This document shows positions 37,151 to 51,131 of a stretch of 64,000 nucleotides of DNA, piece by piece. The stretch spans positions 620,001 through 684,000 of the forward strand of contig PSQN01000006.1 in assembly GCA_002989075.1 (NCBI GenBank), given 5' to 3'. The DNA is from Arthonia radiata (taxonomy: Eukaryota; Ascomycota; Arthoniomycetes; Arthoniales; Arthoniaceae). The notes under the pieces are model-generated. The model had not been told where the DNA came from and ran no database searches. It saw nothing but the letters and a program-made list of their open reading frames with translations. The translations under genes and the position numbers were made by a program. Position 1 is the first letter of the stretch, and each line of letters begins with the position of its first letter.

Positions 37151-39199
37151 TAGTGCTATTACAACCAATTAATATTCTAATTCCAATATCGTCGAATAGT
37201 GTCTTTATAGTTAGTTAGGTTTTGTTTCGGTTTCCATTAATTTTTATGTTTAAGATATCCTCTCTACTTTATAAGATACTATCGTTTGCCTCGATGTTGT
37301 CTATAAGCTCGGATCGTTTTAACCTTATACTCAGGTTCTTAATTATTAAAAAGAATTTCTAGGTTAGGTTGTTCTGCTTCTTAGGAGTAGGCTAGTTTTA
37401 ACAGCGCTATATAAAATACAGGATATATTCTTATTATCTTTAGGAGTTCTAGTTTAAATGTTATAGGTTCTAATTGCTATAAAATTTTAAACGGTCTTGT
37501 CTTAGTATAGTTAAGTTTCTTACTTAGTCTGATAGGTTTTAAGTTTCTTATAAGCAAGTAAGCTCTTCCCCCCTCTTTTATGCTTATATTTAGGATAGTT
37601 TTTAATTTATTATACTATTGTCTTATTTGTTCGTTAATAAACTCGCTGTCGGACTTTAACTGCTGGTGCAGGGTTTTTATGCTTGTAGCTATTTGTGTAG
37701 CTGTCTCGTTTTTGGTTGTATTGTGCAGTTGTCTTCTTTAAAGAGGGTAATAGCTATACAAGGCGTAGAACGGGGTTGTCTTAGTTGTATCGTTTTTTGT
37801 GTCGTTGTGCGCTGCTTGCGCTACTAATAGCAACTATACCTAGTCGTTCTGCTGGTAGTTAATGTACGCCCGGAGATACTGCTCTAGCGTTTAATTTGTT
37901 TGTTCTGTTTGTCTGTCTGTTTGCGGGTAAAACGATATCGATATTTTCTGCTTAGTCTCTAGTTGTTGCATTAAAGATGTCTAGAATCGTAAGACGAATT
38001 TCTGGTCTTTGTCTAAGACGATTTTTTGCGGTTGACTATAGTTGGCTAAGATAATCTGTAGGAAGGTATACGCTAGTTGCTCTGAGTTGCTAGCTTCCCT
38101 GTAAGGTACGAAGTATGCGTACTTTGTTAGTTTGTCGCATATAACGAGGATAGCGTCGTAGGCTACTTCTATAAGTAGATCCTCGGATATCGGGAGTTTG
38201 GTTATAAAGTCTAGTAATACCGTATGTCATAGCCTCTCGGGTATTTCTAGTGGTTGTAGTTCACCGTATAGTGAATGTCTCGGGTGTTTAGTTCTTGCGC
38301 ATATATCGCATTCTCGGATATAATTCTCGATATGGTGTTAGATTCTCGAGATGTAATAGGTTCTTGTAATCTTCTCTATAGTATTGTCGATACCTTTGTG
38401 TCCTTTAGTTGAGTTATTATAGAAGTTACTAATAATGTTTCGGATTAGATTCCTTAGAACGTAAATTTTGCCTTGAAATTCGTAATAGCCTCTGTCGTTC
38501 TTGGTTAATTCTAGGTTCCGTTTCTCGTTTTCCTAGTAGGTCTCAGGGTCGTTTAGAATGTTTGTAATTCGGTTGTCTGGTTTAATAACAAACTCGGTTG
38601 TTATAGCCAATTAATTGTATCTAATCTTATTATTCTGTTCTCGGAATATTGCGTGCTCGACGTGTTCCTTGTTATTAAGGTAATCTAGTCGTCGGCTTAG
38701 AGCGTCAGTCCTGTCGTTCTCGGAACCTTTCTTGTAGGTAATAATAAAGTTGTATAGAGCTATAGTTTCTAACTATCTAACTTATTTACAGTTAAGTTTC
38801 TTTGTTGTCGTAAAGTAAGTTAGGTTCTTATAGTCTATATATACTATAATTGTATAGTTTGCTTCTTCTAGGTAAGCTCGCTATATTTCGAATGCTGCTA
38901 TAATAGCTAAAAGCTCTTTATTGTAAATATTATAGTTCTGTTCTGTGGATAACATTTTTTTTGAGTAGAAAGCTACTGGTCTAAGCTTCCCTTCCTTGTT
39001 GTTTTAACTTATACATGCTTCAATTGTATAGTCTAACGCATCTATTTCTATAATAATCGGTAGATTGAGGTTAAATATCGCTAGTACAGGCCCGATCTTA
39101 AAAGCTTCCTTAAACTCTTTAAATGCTGATTGTTCTTTTTACGTCCAGAAGAATCCTATCGATTGTTTTGTCTGTTAAGACAGCGGTACTATAATTCGA

Positions 39200-39900
39200 C
39201 TAAAGTTGGATATTCATTGCCTATAGTAATTAGCAAAACTAAGAAACTATTGTAGTTGTTTTATATTCTTTGGTGTAAGCCAGGTTAGAACGGATTAGAT
39301 CTTTAAATCTTTTATTTAGAGACCGTGCTCGGTAATTATAAATCTAAGAAATTCGACGGATTGTTGGTAAAACTGGGTTTTCTTAATATCGATTTATAAA
39401 TCGGTACGCGCTAATCTTTCTAATACCTTCTTAATATATTTTTTATGTTCTTCTAGTATACGGCTGTATACTAGGATATCGTCTAGATAAGCAGTCGTAA
39501 ATATGTTTAGATAATCGCTAAGTATGTTGTTAATTAGTTTCTAAAATGATGCTGGTACGTTTATTAGTCTAAAGGGCATAACGCAATACTTAAAAAGTCT
39601 GTATCTAGTGCGGAAGGCTGTTTTTTACTCTTCGCCTTTCTATATATAGATCAGGTTGTAAGCTCCCTGTAGGTTAAACTTAGTGAACTATTGTACGTTA
39701 TACAATCGGTCTGTTATTTCGTCGATACGTGGTAGAGGGTATTGGTTCTTAATAGTTACCCCGTTTAATTGTCTATAATTTACGTAGAGTCGTAGTTTAC
39801 TATTCTTCTTTGATACAAAGAGTATCGGGTATCCGGCTAGTAATATTAATTTCTAGATAAATCCTTTCCTAAGATTTTCGTTAAGATAGTCGCGGAGCGC
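39200..39900 (-). pseudogene. A2 reverse transcriptase remnant
   Basis: The catalytic block AYLDDILVY is intact as read on the minus strand at ~39,458-39,495. Flanking RT blocks fit Ty3/gypsy. Part of the broken A2 pol. Confidence 0.8.
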
Positions 39901-41899
39901 TTAATTTTCTGCTTCTAATAGGGAGTATATTGAACCGAATATTGGCGTTTTGCCTTCTTATAAAGGTATTGTGTAATCCTACGGTTTATGTTCTAGGAGA
40001 GCTAAGTTTGGCTCAGCTTCTTTAAACAGATGTCGGAATTAATCGTATTCCTTAGGTATCTTAGTAATTAACTAAGTACTTGTTATTGTATAGAATCGTT
40101 GGCGTATAGTTGTCTCTTGTTTATACTTACGTATAGTTAGCTATAGACGAGATACTACGTTAAACTCCTCTTGTAGGATATCTGAATGTCGGAGTATAGT
40201 AGTGCTAACCCGCATAAGTTCTTTATCGCGCTCCTTATCTTTACTACTAAAAATAGCTTATAGGGTATTTATTCTATAGAACGACTCTTGTTTAGAGTAC
40301 TTGTACCTAGTAAAGAGGAGTTTCTTAGTTCTCTAATCTACTTTAGGGTTATATTGTTGCAACTAAAGTATATTTAGTATAGCGTGGTACTAGTTAATAT
40401 TTATAATATTATAAGTAATTTCTTTCTAATAGTCCTCAATTATTATATCTATTGGCAAAGTCTTGTAGTCGACTCTTCCCTCTGCCCCTTGAAATCTGGA
40501 CAGTGCGTAGGGTAATTTCTTCTTTTGTGTTTATATCTAGCACTCCTTAACGCAGTGTATTAAGATAAAGTTGCCTGTTGCGCCTAAATCGATTATAATT
40601 TTAATGTTTCTATAGTTTATTGTTGCCCGAGTGTGTAGATATGTTCTGTAGGAAGCCGAGCTCGCATAGAGCTAGACTCTTAGAGGGTCTAACCGTTAGA
40701 CGGGCCGGTACTACTGTTCTTGAAGCAGTCGGTCTGGTCTTTTCTCTGTTGATTATATACGTTCTAAAGTAGTCTAGGTACCGGAACCTATTGTCGGTTA
40801 ATTTACTATAAGAATTCCTGTGTAGGGTGTTTTAGTACTACTCTTATTATAACGTCTAGTTTATTGTTTACGATCTCTGCTTTAATTATATAACTATCGC
40901 TAGTTAAAACCTGTTGTGTCTATAGATTGTATATTGTTAATCGAAGATATTAGTACTGGCTGCGTAATTCTAGACCTCTAATAAGGTGGTCTACTGGTCG
41001 TTGTAGGCGTAAGTAAATATATTCCAGAATATTGTTAATTTCTCTATTAGCGCTTAACTTTCTATTATAGAAGGTCATCTAATAAAGTCTCTATATTATT
41101 CCTTCCTAACGGATTGAGGTTTGCTCTTTCTGATTAGTGTCGTTCTCGAGTAAGGATTCTGTACCATTAGAATCTATATTTTTGTCTTTGAGTCGTTGTC
41201 TTACCTATAACGCATCGTAGCTGCTATCTTGCTTAGCCTCTATGGTCTATTCTTCCTTAGATTCCCCTTAGGTTTCTGAGTAAGGCGACCTAGACCGTCC
41301 TCGGGTAAGGCCTAGTTTTTGTATCAAACCTTGTTTCGGAGGTATCGGTTTCTTTGGCTACTATTCTGATCCCAATTTGTTAGATTTGTAGGTCGTACAA
41401 TCGTTATCGTAGCATATAGTCTAAAATAGTGTTTCGTGTGGTGTAGAGGTATCTTATATCTACTGTCTCGGAATAGTGCGGTTAATGTTGTTTCAGTCCT
41501 GTTTCATTTATCGTTCCTTTGTTTCTTCCTATAACTCAACGTTCGTATCCCAGTTCTTGTGTAAGTCAAATAAATTCTATTTGTTGTGTTTTTCGTTGAA
41601 AGTAACCTGGTGGGTGTCCTCCTGTGTCTAGGTAGTTATATTAAAATGTTGTCGTAGGAAACGGGGTTTCTAGAGTCGATCGTTGTACCCGTTTCTACTA
41701 GTACTGTTGAACTGTTGTTTCTTAGAACGGCATTCTTTGACTTAATGCCCTGGTTTTCCGCAATACAAGCATAGCTTGTTCTTTATTCTGTGTTCTCGTT
41801 CCTAGTTGTTTAGTTTACTACGGGGCTTCGTAAAATTTAATTCTATTAAATTACCCCGGTCTTGTCGTAAATTGTGCTTACTCTAAATTTAGACGAACT

Positions 41900-42551
41900 T
41901 GCCTGAGTTAGCTTCTTTCTTTTCTAACTGTCGTTCGAAGTTGCTGTCATCGATTTTCTTGGCTCGTTCTATAAACTTCTCTAGTTCGGTAAACTTTTCT
42001 CTACGAATATAGATAATTTTCTTGATATAGTCCTTTAAGCCTTTATAAAAGGCGTCGATCAGGGGTCCTTTATCTTATTTAGTTTAGTTAGCATACTACA
42101 GAAACTTAGCGGCGTATCGGCTAGCTGGTTCTATCTAACGGAGTATCTTAAGTTTGCGTACCGCAGTACATTTAGAATCTGTATCCCCGTACATCTATCG
42201 GAGCTTTTGCTAAAACGCAGCAAAGCTAGAGAAGAGCTCGTTAGTCTCTTCTTATCGTTTGTTAGGTGCTTTGTAAAGATAGTCTTTAAGATAGAAGTTA
42301 AACTATTTGTATGCCTTACTATCTATATAGAATGCTGCAAACAAAACTATAGTGCTGTCGTTCGGGAACTAATTCTTATAAGTCTTAAAATATACGGCCA
42401 AGCGTATTAGAAATAAAGTGAGTTCAGAACATTTATTAGAGAAGCTTTTACTCATCTTAGTGTTAACGTCCGATATCTTACCTGTAGCGGCCATTTTGCT
42501 GGCCAGCCTGTCCGTAGCGTCGCAGCTGTTGGGTATCGAAGTAGTAGACAT
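41900..42551 (-). pseudogene. A2 gag 5' region
   Basis: The reading frame opens with ATG at 42,551, just inside the 5' LTR, and its first ~60 residues are uninterrupted (MSTTSIPNSCDATDRLASK onward). The position directly after the 5' LTR and the continuation toward pol identify it as Gag. Broken further on. Confidence 0.7.
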
Positions 42552-42593
42552 AATTAATCTGCTTTCTCTACTTTCGTAGCGAGTCTGTTAAAG

Positions 42594-43043
42594 TATAACG
42601 CCGGTCGCTGAGAGGACCGAACTAAGGCTCACTTGCCTTGTGTGCTTGTTGACCTTAGTAGTAGGTGTCTCGTGTGCTAGAGACTAAAAGGCAGGAGAGG
42701 CGAGACAGATTACTAAGAGTGAGAGGGGCTTAACTAAAGTAGACAGAAGGTAAAGTACGTTACCTAAATATAGTTAAGAAACTCGTATTTAGATATTAAG
42801 TTAACAGACTAAAGTCTATTCTAAGGTCGGTCATCAGTCTAGCTATATAGTCTAAGGTATATAGGTATGTTCCTCTGTGTCCGACGGTCCCAACACTTTC
42901 TTTGTCGCGCGGTTGGGATTCTATTGCGATATAGCGACGTTGCCGACGTCGCTATGTTAGAGTCGTCGGGTATGCTGTATAATGCTTTAATGAGGCTGGC
43001 TGCGCTCAGCCTTGTACTAGCCCAATATAGTAAGATCGTAATA
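42594..43043 (-). repeat. A2 right LTR (5' LTR)
   Basis: 450 bp. Its first two bases read TA where the left copy has TG. Followed by the CTATT target duplication. Confidence 0.92.
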
Positions 43044-43048
43044 CTATT

Positions 43049-44432
43049 TATAAGCATAAGCTCTTATTATAGTAGCTTAAAACTAAGTCTAATAGCTTCT
43101 TAAGTAGAAGCTATAAAAACTATAATAGTAGGAAACTAAACTAGCTAATTATATCTTCTTAAGTCTAGTTTAATTCTAGACTTAAATTATTATATAGAAG
43201 ATTGAAACTATATATAATATCTCTACTATTAAAAATTAATCTAAGAAGGCTATATCTCGAGCTAAGAATAAAATTACTATATTATTAATAGTACTCTAGT
43301 ATAAAACTATAAAGTAGATTATAGTACTAATATCTCTATAAGTATTACTAATCCTATAGGTCTAGAAGAAAACTATTAATAAGCCTAATAAGTCTAGTAA
43401 AGATAAGACTAATATAATATTACTATTAGTAGAATCTAAAGTATAAAGATAGCTATTACTAAGTCTAGAACTAAAGACCAAGGTAAAGTTTTTAGCTAAT
43501 TCTAATAGTAATAAGATCTTCTCTAATAGCTCTTTTAAGAATCTATTTTATATAGATAAGACTAAGAGTAGATATAAAGTAAAAGAGGATCCTACTAATA
43601 CTAATAAAGATAATACTAAATCTAAAGATAATATAGTAGATACTAATATTAATTCTATAGCGGCTAGTAATAATAATAAGAAGATTAAAGACAATAAAGA
43701 TCTATGTATAGAGCTAGAGTCTAATAATAAGAAGATTAAGAAGAATAAAGACTAGGCTAAGCCTAACTAGAGAAATATAGAGTAAGTAGAAGATAGAGAG
43801 TATAATACTAAAATAACTATCTATATACTAATACCCTATAGCTACTACTATTACTTAAGTATTAATTCTCTAACCTTAGTAGAAGATATAGTAAAATACC
43901 TTTTAATTAGTTAGAGCCTAGATAAATACTAGATAACTATAAGGCTATAGTTTATTATAAAGTAGCTAGATATAATATTATAGGATATAGCTAAGACTAA
44001 GGCTTAGTAGACTAAGACTACTAAAGCTTCTCAGCTACCTTTCTAGCTAGATATATATATAAATTATATAAAATACTAAAATACTACTTATACCTTAGTA
44101 TATTAGATATATACTAAGTAATCTTCTTCTTATATTATATATATAGTAAATAATCTATATTTACTATTTAGAAATTTATCTAGAATCTAATTTTAATCTT
44201 ATTTAATTTAAGTTTTAACTCTAGTACTAATTAAAAACTAGATAAATATACTATACTAAGCTATAGTAGTTATAGTTTTAGATCTTAAAGTAAGACTTAA
44301 CGTATTATAGCTCTATTACCTATATTAATAGTAAACATTTATTATATAGGCTACTATATAGTTAAAGTTATCTATATATAAGGTCGCTCTATAAGTTTCT
44401 AGTTAGGTCTTAGTGATTTCTTATCAACTTTA
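43049..44432 (+). other. Eroded coding-like DNA, unidentified (continuation of 33-36 kb)
   Basis: From ~43,490 to ~44,160 one plus-strand frame is almost free of stops except RIP-type TAG/TAA and is rich in Lys, Asn, Asp and Ser (for example NNKKIKDNKDLCIELE near 43,675). It was joined to 35,960 before A2 inserted, and to the DNA at 59,565 before the hAT inserted. That places it downstream of the ADP-ribosylglycohydrolase gene in the ancestral order. It may be a former host gene. Nothing specific was recognised. Confidence 0.35.
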
Positions 44433-44440
44433 CCTATATA
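44433..44440. repeat. hAT target-site duplication, left copy
   Basis: CCTATATA. The right copy at 59,557-59,564 is CCTGTATG. The two differ only by G to A at two TpG or G-ending positions, as RIP on the left side would produce. Eight bp is the hAT hallmark. Confidence 0.75.
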
Positions 44441-44475
44441 TAGGGCTCCTAATAATCTAAGCTAAAGATCAGACA
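44441..44475. repeat. hAT left terminal inverted repeat
   Basis: TAGGGCTCCTAATAATCTAA at the outer edge. It pairs with 59,524-59,556 with few mismatches. Confidence 0.8.
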
Positions 44476-44709
44476 GCTCAATTAATTAGTAGCTTAGATT
44501 AAGGTATACTTACCTAGATTAGCTTAGAGATACTTAATTTAAGCTAATTAAGCTAACTTAAGATTAATTAGAAAGATAAAAGTAGTAAATTTATTATAAT
44601 CTTACCTTACTACTACTATTACCGCCTAGTTCTTCTATTTTCTATTCTTTCTTATATTAGGTTACTACTAGTAGTATTATCTCAATTAATCTATATAGGT
44701 TTTAGCTAC

Positions 44710-44915
44710 TAGTTATCAAATTAAGCTTAGTCTAGTTGGCTCTCTACCTTTCTAACTAGATAATTTTAAATATTTTTAGATTAGATAGTTAAGAATATTA
44801 GCTTAGTAATATATATAAACTTTTAACTAAATCCTTCTAATAGTTCTTATTCTATAGTCTTTATAATTCTAAGCCTTTAGTACTATCTAATTCTACTCTA
44901 GTTCTACTTATTTTA
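44710..44915 (+). repeat. Element C left LTR
   Basis: It starts near TAGTTATCAAATTAAGCTTAG and runs to about CTACTTATTTTA. It matches 51,132-51,336 with mainly transition differences. Ends are uncertain by a few bases. Confidence 0.75.
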
Positions 44916-46689
44916 TTATTGTAAAGACTCTCTTTTCTCTTAGTTTAAGTTATACTTAATAGCTTATCTAAGAACTACTAGTAAAATTATCTATTTCTTT
45001 ATTAGAACTTAAAAATAATATCTTAATTTATTAGTAAGTTAATATCTTATTCTATCTCTACTTAAAAGCTACTATATCTATTAACCTCTATCTTAATACT
45101 AGAGACTATATTATCTACTAGAATATCTTATTATAATATCTAATATTACTAATTACTCTATCTTCTATACTAAGAAGAAGAAGTAGTTTACTACTATAGC
45201 TAAGAATTTATCTATATTCCTACTACTAGTCTAGCTCTACTAGAGTTTAATTATCTTAACTAAGAAGTCTATTACTAGACTAGTTAATAAAGTTTAATAT
45301 ACTAAAAATAAAAAATAGATTGTTATCTTAATTAATTAAAATTCTTCTTCTTTTAGAACTACTATTCTTATACTAGCTAGAGAATATACTAAGTAGAATA
45401 CTAAGCTTAATATTTATATTACCCTTTAAGACTAGTTTAAAACTTTTAAAATAAACTTTAAGTAGATATAAACTAATTAGAATAAGTCTAACTAGGCTTA
45501 CAGAAATACTATTAAGAACCTTACTAATTAATTAGATATTATCTAGATAGAGGTTTTTAATCTAACAGATACTAGAAGTAATAGCGCCTCTAAGTTAAAA
45601 GATAAGCTAAAAGAACTTTCTAATTTATAGGATTAGTTCTACTTAAGCGCTAGTTTATTACCTTCTATTATATTCTCTATTATAATCTAGTACTTCTACT
45701 ACCTACTAGACCCTTAGATCTTTAAAGAGAGGTCTAGTATCTAATATAATATCTAAAAGTATATAATATAGATAAATTTATAGATTTATAGTAATACATA
45801 GGTTATTAAATATAAGTATAAGGCTTATATTCTCTTTAGTCTTAAAAATAACCTAGTATTCTATATCTTTAAGTATACTACTAATAATAACTCTACTATT
45901 ACTATTAGATTACTCTTTAAGCTTCTTAATAATATCTATACTAATAGTTTTAAAGCTATTACTACTAAGATCTAGTATAATAACCTTTACTAGTATAACA
46001 CTCTATTTTCTAAGTTCATTATAAAAATTTAGTATCTTATCTAGGCTATCTAGATCTCTATTAGCTACTAATATTAAGATCTTTAGTTAAAGATCTCTAA
46101 TAAGCTAAAAGTAGAGGTTACTAGCTTTAATCTAGCCTTAGTTAGCTACTTTATTAAGTAGCTTAAGTTTATTACTAAAAATATAGAGTAGAATACTAAA
46201 TATACCTTCAATCTTTATAACTATCCTTAAACTACTAGTAGAACTTACTATTTAGCTAGATAGTTAACTACTTTAGCTAAGGCCTTAACCTTATTAGTTA
46301 TTATCTTTTCTATTAATTATTCTTTACTTAGCTTATATATAACTATTAGCTTTAGTACCTAGAATCTTAGTAGACTAATATACTTTAAGTATTAATAGAA
46401 GAGATATTTATTCTATAACTATTCTAATACTAAGAAAAATTTTAAAAATAGTCTCTTTAATAAGGTATTCTAATTACTAGAAAAATTCAATTAGAATAAG
46501 AAATATTTATAACTATCTTTACTTTTAGGTCTATTAATAAAGAGTCTAAGATAATTAATATATTCTTTATTAAGTAAATTCTTGAAGATAGTTCTAATAA
46601 GCCTATTTTACTAAGTATATAAGTTATAATACTATCTAGTAGACTTTCTCTCTTCTACTAAGTTATACTTAACTCTAGTTTTACCTTCT

Positions 46690-46735
46690 CTACTATTATA
46701 GACTCTACTATTATAGACTCTACTATTATAGATAA
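46690..46735. repeat. 15-bp tandem repeat, 3 copies
   Basis: Units of CTACTATTATAGACT in direct succession inside the gag-pol region of element C. Confidence 0.88.
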
Positions 46736-47399
46736 GATATACTATAATCTAGATATCTCTCTATATTAACTTTTAACTTTAAAACGTTTTATTGGCTAAA
46801 ATAGTTAATCTAGTAAAATTATTAGTTAAACCCTATTTATTCTAATAATTATTAATAGCTACTATATTTCTAAGATATAGTTCTATATAGCTAACCTACT
46901 AAGTATTATAGTAATTTTAAGCCGCTACTAGAGTTAAACTTATAGAGTAAAGCTTAATTTTGTCTTCTTAACTATTAAGTTTACTAGCTATAATTATAAG
47001 TTAAATCTACCTATATATCTATAGACTATTAAACTAGAACTATCTGAAGAATTATTAGCTAGAATAATTAACTTAACTCTAAACTAAGTAGAAAACTTAA
47101 TAAGAATTACTATTCTTTCTTATACTAATACTCTCTCTACTATATCTAATACTCTGACTACTCTAATAGTAGTACCTACTATCTAGCTAAAAGCCTCTAT
47201 AATATTTCTACTAAAGAAGCTAATAGATACCTTAATATTTACTATTAATACTACTATATTTAAAACTACTACCTACTAGAAGAGTACTAAGGTTTTCTAG
47301 TTATTAATAAAAGATATAGAGAGCTATTAATAAAAATAGATAATAGTTAAGCTTAATCTAGCTATAATTCTTCTATCTAAATTTACTAAATTTACTAAT

Positions 47400-48780
47400 A
47401 TCTTTAAAAAAGACTAATTAAATAAGCTTTTACTCTACTAACTATAAGACGCTATATTAAAGCTAAGAAAAGATATAGTTCTACTCTAAGTTAAGTCTTT
47501 TTATTGAATATCTAATAAAAAAGCTAATTTAGCTAAAGACTATATCTAAACGTTCTATAGTTAAAAATAGATTAAATCTAGCTTCGTTTAGTATACCTCT
47601 TCTATTCTCTTTATTTATAAACTAGAGAAGGGCCTATATCTATATATAGACTATTAGAGTCTTAACTAGCTAGTTAATTATAACTATTACTCTCTTTTAT
47701 TAATTAAGAAGACTCTCTCTTAAATAACTAAAGCTTAGTAGTTCTCTAAGATTAACATTTATTAGATCTTCTATTACCTCTATATAGTAACTCTAGAAGA
47801 TAAGAATCTAATAACCTTTATAATATAAATAGATAACTATAAGTATAAAGTAATACCTTTTAAGTTATTAAATACTCTAGCTATATAATAGTAGTTTATA
47901 AATAATTACTTTATTAATATACTTAACTAGTTTATATTAATTTATCTTAATAATATTATTATTTATAGTACCTTTAAAAAAGAATACTATATATATATTA
48001 ATAAGGTTTTTACTTATCTATAAGCTATAGAACTTACTATTAATCTAACTAAGAGTAAGTTTTATAAGAAAGGAATTCAATGTCTAGAAATAATTATTAT
48101 TACTAAAAGAATCTATATAGACTTTAAAAAGATTTAAGCTATTCTTAAGTAGCTCTATTTAGTACCTAGAGATATCTAGGTAATTTGGTAATTTTAGAGT
48201 TTCTTAATTTTTAATAGTAGTATATTAAGAAATATAGTAAGATTCTCTAGATATTATATAAACTACTTAGTAAAAAGGCTACTAAGATATAGAATAAGAA
48301 TTATATTTAGACCTTTAAGAAGGTAAAGTAGCTTATTACTAAAGAGCTAGTTATAAAGTACTTTAAGATAAATAAAAAGATATTCTTAGAAGCTAACTCT
48401 TTAGATAGTACTACTATAGAGGTTATTTTCTAACTAGATAATAATAGTAATCCTTAGTTAGTAGTATTTTTCTTAAAGACTCTTAATAATACTAAGTAAA
48501 ACTATACTATTTATAATAAAGAGCTTCTAGCTATTATCTATTATTTTAAAGAGTAGCGCTTTAAACTATTTAGCGTTCTAAAGAGCTATCTAATTAAAGT
48601 ACTTACTAATTATAAAGCTTTTAAGTACTTTATAACTACTAAGCTTCTTACCTACTATTAGGCCTGGTAGATAAAGATACTCTCTTAATTTAACTTTAAG
48701 ATTATCTATTATTCTAATATAAGTAATAAAAAAGCTAATATACTAGTCTACTAATAAAATAAAAATATAAGTACTTAGAT
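47400..48780 (+). pseudogene. Element C reverse transcriptase and RNase H remnant
   Basis: The gypsy RT/RNase H order is clear on the plus strand: an RT catalytic block read as LIYLNNIIIYS (~47,935-47,975), then an RNase H run with [16 protein letters not shown] near 48,505-48,550. Broken by many RIP-type changes. Confidence 0.75.
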
Positions 48781-48849
48781 AAAATAGAACCTCTAATCTT
48801 AATTAAACTCTTCTACTAAAAGATAAGCTCTTAAAAGAGATTATTAATA

Positions 48850-48945
48850 ATCTAGATATTATTACTATTACGTTAAATAATCTATATAATCTAGGTATTA
48901 TTACTATTACGTTAAATAATCTATATAATATAGAAGTTATAACTA
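48850..48945. repeat. ~44-bp tandem duplication between RNase H and integrase of C
   Basis: Two near-identical units containing TATTACTATTACGTTAAATA, followed by a partial third. The preserved ACG in both units is unusual for this eroded element. Confidence 0.7.
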
Positions 48946-51131
48946 TTATACTTAATATATCCTTTCTAGAAAACATCTATTAGACTAATTTAATAGACAT
49001 TTAGATTATAAAGATCTGTATTATTCTCTACTAATAATAGACTAAAAAATCTACTAGCCTAGCCTATATCTAGCTATAAACTTTATAATAGACCTTTCTT
49101 TATTAAGTAATCAGAAATATAATATAACTATAACAGTAGTAGATTACTTTAATAAAGAGTATACTCTAGTTTCTTATTATATAGATAAAGGTAAGACTAT
49201 AACTAAGAAAATTATCTAGCTTCTTTATAAATATATCTAGAGTAAATATAATCTTCTAGATAGTATTATTTCTAACTAAAACCTCAGACCCTTCTTGTTT
49301 AGTAAAATATTCTTTAAATACTTAATATTAATATTTAAATATCTATAGTCTTCTATCTATAGACTAATAGATAGTCTAAAAATATAAATAAGAAACTAAA
49401 AAAGTATCTATATAACTATATTAACTATATATAGAATAACTAGACTAAGCTACTCCTAACTATAGAGTTTATTATTAATAGTTTATACTTTAAGTTCTCT
49501 AGATTTAGTCTCTTTAAATTAGTCTAAGATTATCCCTCTTAAATAAGCTTTTAAGAGCCTTACTTCTCTAGCTAAAAACGCCTTTATATAAAAGAAACTT
49601 ACTATTAAGTATATCTAGTATATTACTAATTAAATATATACTATATAGTCTCTAGTAATAGAAAATCTAGAGTATACTATATAGTAAATAATAGAGTAGA
49701 CTAATAAGTACTAAGTTCTAAATACTCTAAAGCTAGGTAAATAAATTAATCTAAATACTAAGAACATTAAGATAAAGTAGCTAAGTAAGAAACTTAACTA
49801 TAAGTAGATAGAACTCTATTAGATTATAAAATTCTATACAGTCTTCTACTAACTTAATCTTTTTACTAGTATAAAGATCTATTCTATCTTTTATACCTCT
49901 TTTCTATATAAGACTCTTTAGAATTCTCTATCTTGATAAGCTCTATTAGGACTTCTATTAGTTATTATTAATAATAAAGAGAAGTAGATACTTAATAATA
50001 TTCTTAATATAAAATCTAGCTAGAGAGTACTTAAAATCTAAGCTAAGTAGAATAGCTACCCTAATAACTAAGACTAGTATAACTTAAATAGCTTCTATAA
50101 CGCTCTTAAGATTATTTAATATTTTTATAAGTACTATCTAAGTAAATTTTAGCTAGATTAGTATAAAGAGATATTATAAAGATTACTAATAATATTATCT
50201 ATACTAGAGAGTAAACTATCCTACTAATACTCTATAAGAATATTATATAGCTAGAGATATAAGGTAGTAACTAAGATAAAGATAATACTACTATCGTTAT
50301 TTCTATCTTAGATAATAATTTAGAAAGTAAATATTAGTCTAACAATTAATCTAAGTCTAATAATTCTAACTCTATTTAGTAACTTTATTTAATAACTTAA
50401 TATTCTAGTACTACCCTTCTCTACTAATCTACTAATCTTAACTAAAGCTCTTTAAACCTAGTTTATAACTCTAATCCCTTTTCTTAATATTATACTCTAC
50501 CTCTATATTCTATCCTACTATAATACTACTAACTAAGCTAATCAGAGCCTAAATATCTCTAAATACGCCTTTTAATTAATATTCTTCTATCTAATAAAGA
50601 TACTACCTAATAGAAAGCTAATTTAACTTAGTTTCTTTACTGTTCTACTAGAATATATTAACTTATTAAATTTTATCTAGAGCACTAAGGCTTAGTATAT
50701 CTAGCTAAATATAGTTATTAAGACCTATTATAGCTTAATTACTCTTATCTAGAATTTTAACGCTTAAAATATACTTTAGAGTTAATAGCCCTACTATTAG
50801 ACGATTCTTTATAGTTTATAGTATAAGTTTACTATTCTTACTAATACTAATAAGGTTATTTTTACTAGTACCCTTCTTAGTAACTACTATCTTGACTCTA
50901 CTATATAAGTTTTATTTAATATCTATAATAATACTACTAATTTAGCTATAAATTAGGTCTTAATAATAGACTCTATTAAACTTTACTAATAAAATACTTT
51001 ACATACAACTAATTCTAACTAAATTAGAACTAAGCTATCTAATAGACCTCTTCTAGAATATTTTAAAGTTTTAACTTTACCTATAGAGTATTAATCTAGG
51101 ACAGTTAATAGATAGCTAGAAGGTAGTATTA

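Larger units (their letters stand above)
35966..43043 (-). mobile_element. Ty3/gypsy retrotransposon family A, copy A2
   Basis: 7,078 bp with 450-bp LTRs and CTATT duplicated outside (35,961-35,965 and 43,044-43,048). The minus-strand order is: gag, whose start is visible at 42,551 downward (MSTTSIPNSCDATDRLASK); a Cys/His-rich region near 40.7 kb; reverse transcriptase with [11 protein letters not shown] at ~39,458-39,495; RNase H with FYSKKMLS and a KELLAI-type block at ~38,895-39,000; integrase (~37.9-38.7 kb); then ~1.3 kb with an opposite-strand frame; a purine-rich tract (AAAGAGGGGACC read on the minus strand at ~36,420-36,432); and the 3' LTR. It looks complete in layout but is broken by many RIP-type changes. 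It is less eroded than A1, so probably the younger copy. Confidence 0.92.

Noticed and set aside
42207-42410. Plus-strand 67-codon frame in A2
   Set aside because: Shadow of gag, which reads on the minus strand.
42575-42593. Primer binding site of family A derived from the tRNA-Asn anticodon arm (CTGTTAA loop next to the 5' LTR)
   Set aside because: The 7-base loop fits, but the adjacent bases do not form the expected stem of a tRNA-Asn, and the A1 copy is eroded here. Too weak to call.
42839-43103. Open frames on both strands across the A2 right LTR
   Set aside because: They run across the LTR boundary into unrelated flanking DNA and are not kept in the other three LTR copies, so they are chance frames.
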